From the NCBI RefSeq assembly GCF_004114795.1, contig NZ_CP035311.1, positions 1,612,001 to 1,676,000 on the forward strand: a stretch of DNA of 64,000 nt, read 5' to 3'. The DNA is from Janthinobacterium sp. 17J80-10 (GTDB lineage: Bacteria; Pseudomonadota; Gammaproteobacteria; Burkholderiales; Burkholderiaceae_D). The translations under genes were made by a program, and so were the position numbers. Below are positions 62,661 to 64,000 of the stretch, one piece after another (within the stretch, counting starts at the first letter, position 1; each line of letters opens with the position of its first letter). Under the pieces are notes generated by a model. That model did not search any database. It was not told where the DNA came from and was given only the letters and a program-made list of their open reading frames with translations.

Positions 62661-64000
62661 TCAGGCCTGGCCGAACTGCAGCGCCGCCAGGCTGGCGTAC
62701 AGGCCACCTTGCGCCACCAGTTGCGCATGCGTGCCGGTTTCGACAATCCTGCCGTGTTCCATGACGACGATCCGGTCGGCGCGCTGCACCGTCGCCAGGC
62801 GGTGGGCAATGACAAGCGTGGTACGGCCTTCCATCGCCGCCTCCAGCGCGCCCTGGACCAGGCGTTCGGACTCCGCATCCAGCGCGCTGGTGGCTTCGTC
62901 GAGCAACAGCAATGGCGGGTTTTTCAGGAGCGCGCGGGCAATGGCAATGCGCTGGCGCTGGCCGCCGGAGAGACGCACGCCGCGTTCGCCGAGGAAGGTG
63001 CGATAGCCTTCCGGCAGCCGCTCGATGAATTCGTGCGCCGCCGCCATTTTTGCGGCGGCGGCCACTTCCTCGTCACTGGCGCCGGGACGGCCGTAGCGGA
63101 TGTTTTCCATCGCATCGGCAGAAAAAATCACGGTATCCTGCGGCACGATGCCGATAGCGCCGCGCAATGCCTGCAGGTCGAGCCGACGTATATCCATGCC
63201 ATCGAGCGCGATCTGTCCCTGCTGCGGATCGTAAAAGCGCAGCAGCAACTGGAACAGCGTGGTTTTTCCCGCGCCGGAGGGACCGACGATGGCCACCGTC
63301 TCGCCCGGTGCGATGGATAGCGTGAGGTGCGACAGGGCCAGTGTTTGCGGGCGTGAAGGATAGCTGAAGCCGACATCGGACAACGTCAGCGCGGCGCCGC
63401 TTTGGGCCAGTTGCGGCAGGGCGTGCGGATGCGCCGGGGTTTGCACCGGCGAGCTGAGCGCCAGCAGTTCCAGCAGGCGCTCGGTGGCGCCGGCGGCACG
63501 CTGCGCTTCGCCCAATACTTCCGAAAGCGCGCCGATGGCACCGGCAACGATGACGGCGTAGAGGATGAACTGCCCCAGTTCGCCTGCTGTCATGCTGCCG
63601 TCGAGCACGGCTTTCGCGCCCAGCCAGAGCACGAATACGATAGCGCCGAACACCAGCAGGATCGCCAGCGCCGTCAGTTGCGAACGGGCGCGGATACGGG
63701 CGGTGGCCGTCATGAAAGCGCGTTCGACCGTGACGCCGAAGCGTTGCGACTCGCGTCCTTCCTGCGTGTAGGCCTGCACCGTCGGCATGGCGTTAAGGAT
63801 TTCACCGGCCAGCGCCGAGGCATCGGCGATGCGGTCTTGCGAATCGCGCGAGAGCTTGCGCACGCGCCGGCCGAACAGGATGATGGGCACGACCACCAGT
63901 GCCAGCAATACGACAATCAGGGCAGACAATTTGACGCTGGTGAAGAACAGCATGGCCATGCCGCCGACGAAGAGGAGGGCATTGCGCAAGGCCATCGAGA
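62661..64000 (-). CDS. ABC exporter (MsbA/type I half-transporter family), partial
   Basis: The window ends inside the gene, so the N-terminal membrane segments are missing. The visible part has later membrane helices (SALIVVLLALVVVPIILFG, LTALAILLVFGAIVFVLWLGAKAVL) and the full ATPase. Walker A is VGPSGAGKTT, the signature [15 protein letters not shown], Walker B LLLLDEATSALD and the H-loop VIAHRLATV. It ends in a typical exporter C-terminus (GTHAQLVAQGGLYASL). It is a half-transporter acting as homodimer, with lipid, peptide or drug as possible substrates. Confidence 0.9.
   Translation of the reverse strand, partial: SMALRNALLFVGGMAMLFFTSVKLSALIVVLLALVVVPIILFGRRVRKLSRDSQDRIADASALAGEILNAMPTVQAYTQEGRESQRFGVTVERAFMTATARIRARSQLTALAILLVFGAIVFVLWLGAKAVLDGSMTAGELGQFILYAVIVAGAIGALSEVLGEAQRAAGATERLLELLALSSPVQTPAHPHALPQLAQSGAALTLSDVGFSYPSRPQTLALSHLTLSIAPGETVAIVGPSGAGKTTLFQLLLRFYDPQQGQIALDGMDIRRLDLQALRGAIGIVPQDTVIFSADAMENIRYGRPGASDEEVAAAAKMAAAHEFIERLPEGYRTFLGERGVRLSGGQRQRIAIARALLKNPPLLLLDEATSALDAESERLVQGALEAAMEGRTTLVIAHRLATVQRADRIVVMEHGRIVETGTHAQLVAQGGLYASLAALQFGQA

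Overview
The window is chromosomal DNA of a betaproteobacterium, most likely a member of the Oxalobacteraceae (Burkholderiales). This is inferred from the cysT-cysW-cysA-cysB order, the ssuE/ssuF sulfonate genes, the block from scpB through rluB, rimP, nusA, infB, rbfA and truB, an orphan class I PHA synthase, adjacent aat and bpt, and the Gram-negative porin. No species is claimed. Left and right parts are ordinary core chromosome; roughly 27.3-47.1 kb is an accessory region.

Layout. (1) 0-7.7 kb is a sulfur region: the last codons of a probable sulfate-binding protein, ssuE, a decayed ssuB remnant, ssuF, a degenerate EAL protein, a porin, then cysTWA with the regulator cysB. ssuA, ssuD and ssuC are missing between ssuE and ssuF. 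(2) 7.7-12.4 kb holds pyrD, bpt and aat on the minus strand, an ammonium transporter behind a sigma-54/NtrC-type promoter, and a zinc-ribbon Nudix hydrolase. (3) 12.5-27.3 kb is information processing: initiator tRNA, scpB, rluB, then a promoter, leader and attenuator-like hairpin in front of rimP-nusA-infB-rbfA-truB, followed by typA, a DUF4197 protein, an omega-aminotransferase and dusA.

(4) 27.3-47.1 kb is the accessory region. It carries a hemerythrin, a PLD-family lipoprotein, a PIG-L deacetylase, a BON-domain lipoprotein, a sigma-54 activator without receiver domain, a phage-derived early cassette (HTH regulator, unknown protein, Sak4-like ATPase, Gp157), a DUF421 protein, glycosyltransferases, an SRPBCC-Hsp20 fusion, a SemiSWEET-like protein, a phosphoribosyltransferase, an entericidin-like peptide, a yqjD/yqjE-like operon, a DUF1269 protein and a phosphoethanolamine-transferase-like protein with an extra C-terminal domain. 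Most products are predicted to sit in or act on the envelope, or to be stress related. (5) 47.1-64 kb returns to core genes: tRNA-His and tRNA-Thr, murI, fumarase, a UPF0114 protein, acs, a TrxC-like thioredoxin, a Deg-type protease, phaC, an alpha/beta hydrolase lipoprotein, a beta-helix protein, several small genes, thyA and an ABC exporter cut by the window end.

Most noteworthy are the eroded ssu locus, the SRPBCC-Hsp20 fusion, the stand-alone phage recombination cassette with a 25-bp palindromic operator candidate and a nearby orphan LexA box, the fused sulfatase protein, and a cluster of DnaA-box-like sites beside thyA. No CRISPR array, rRNA, insertion sequence, integrase or transposase was seen.
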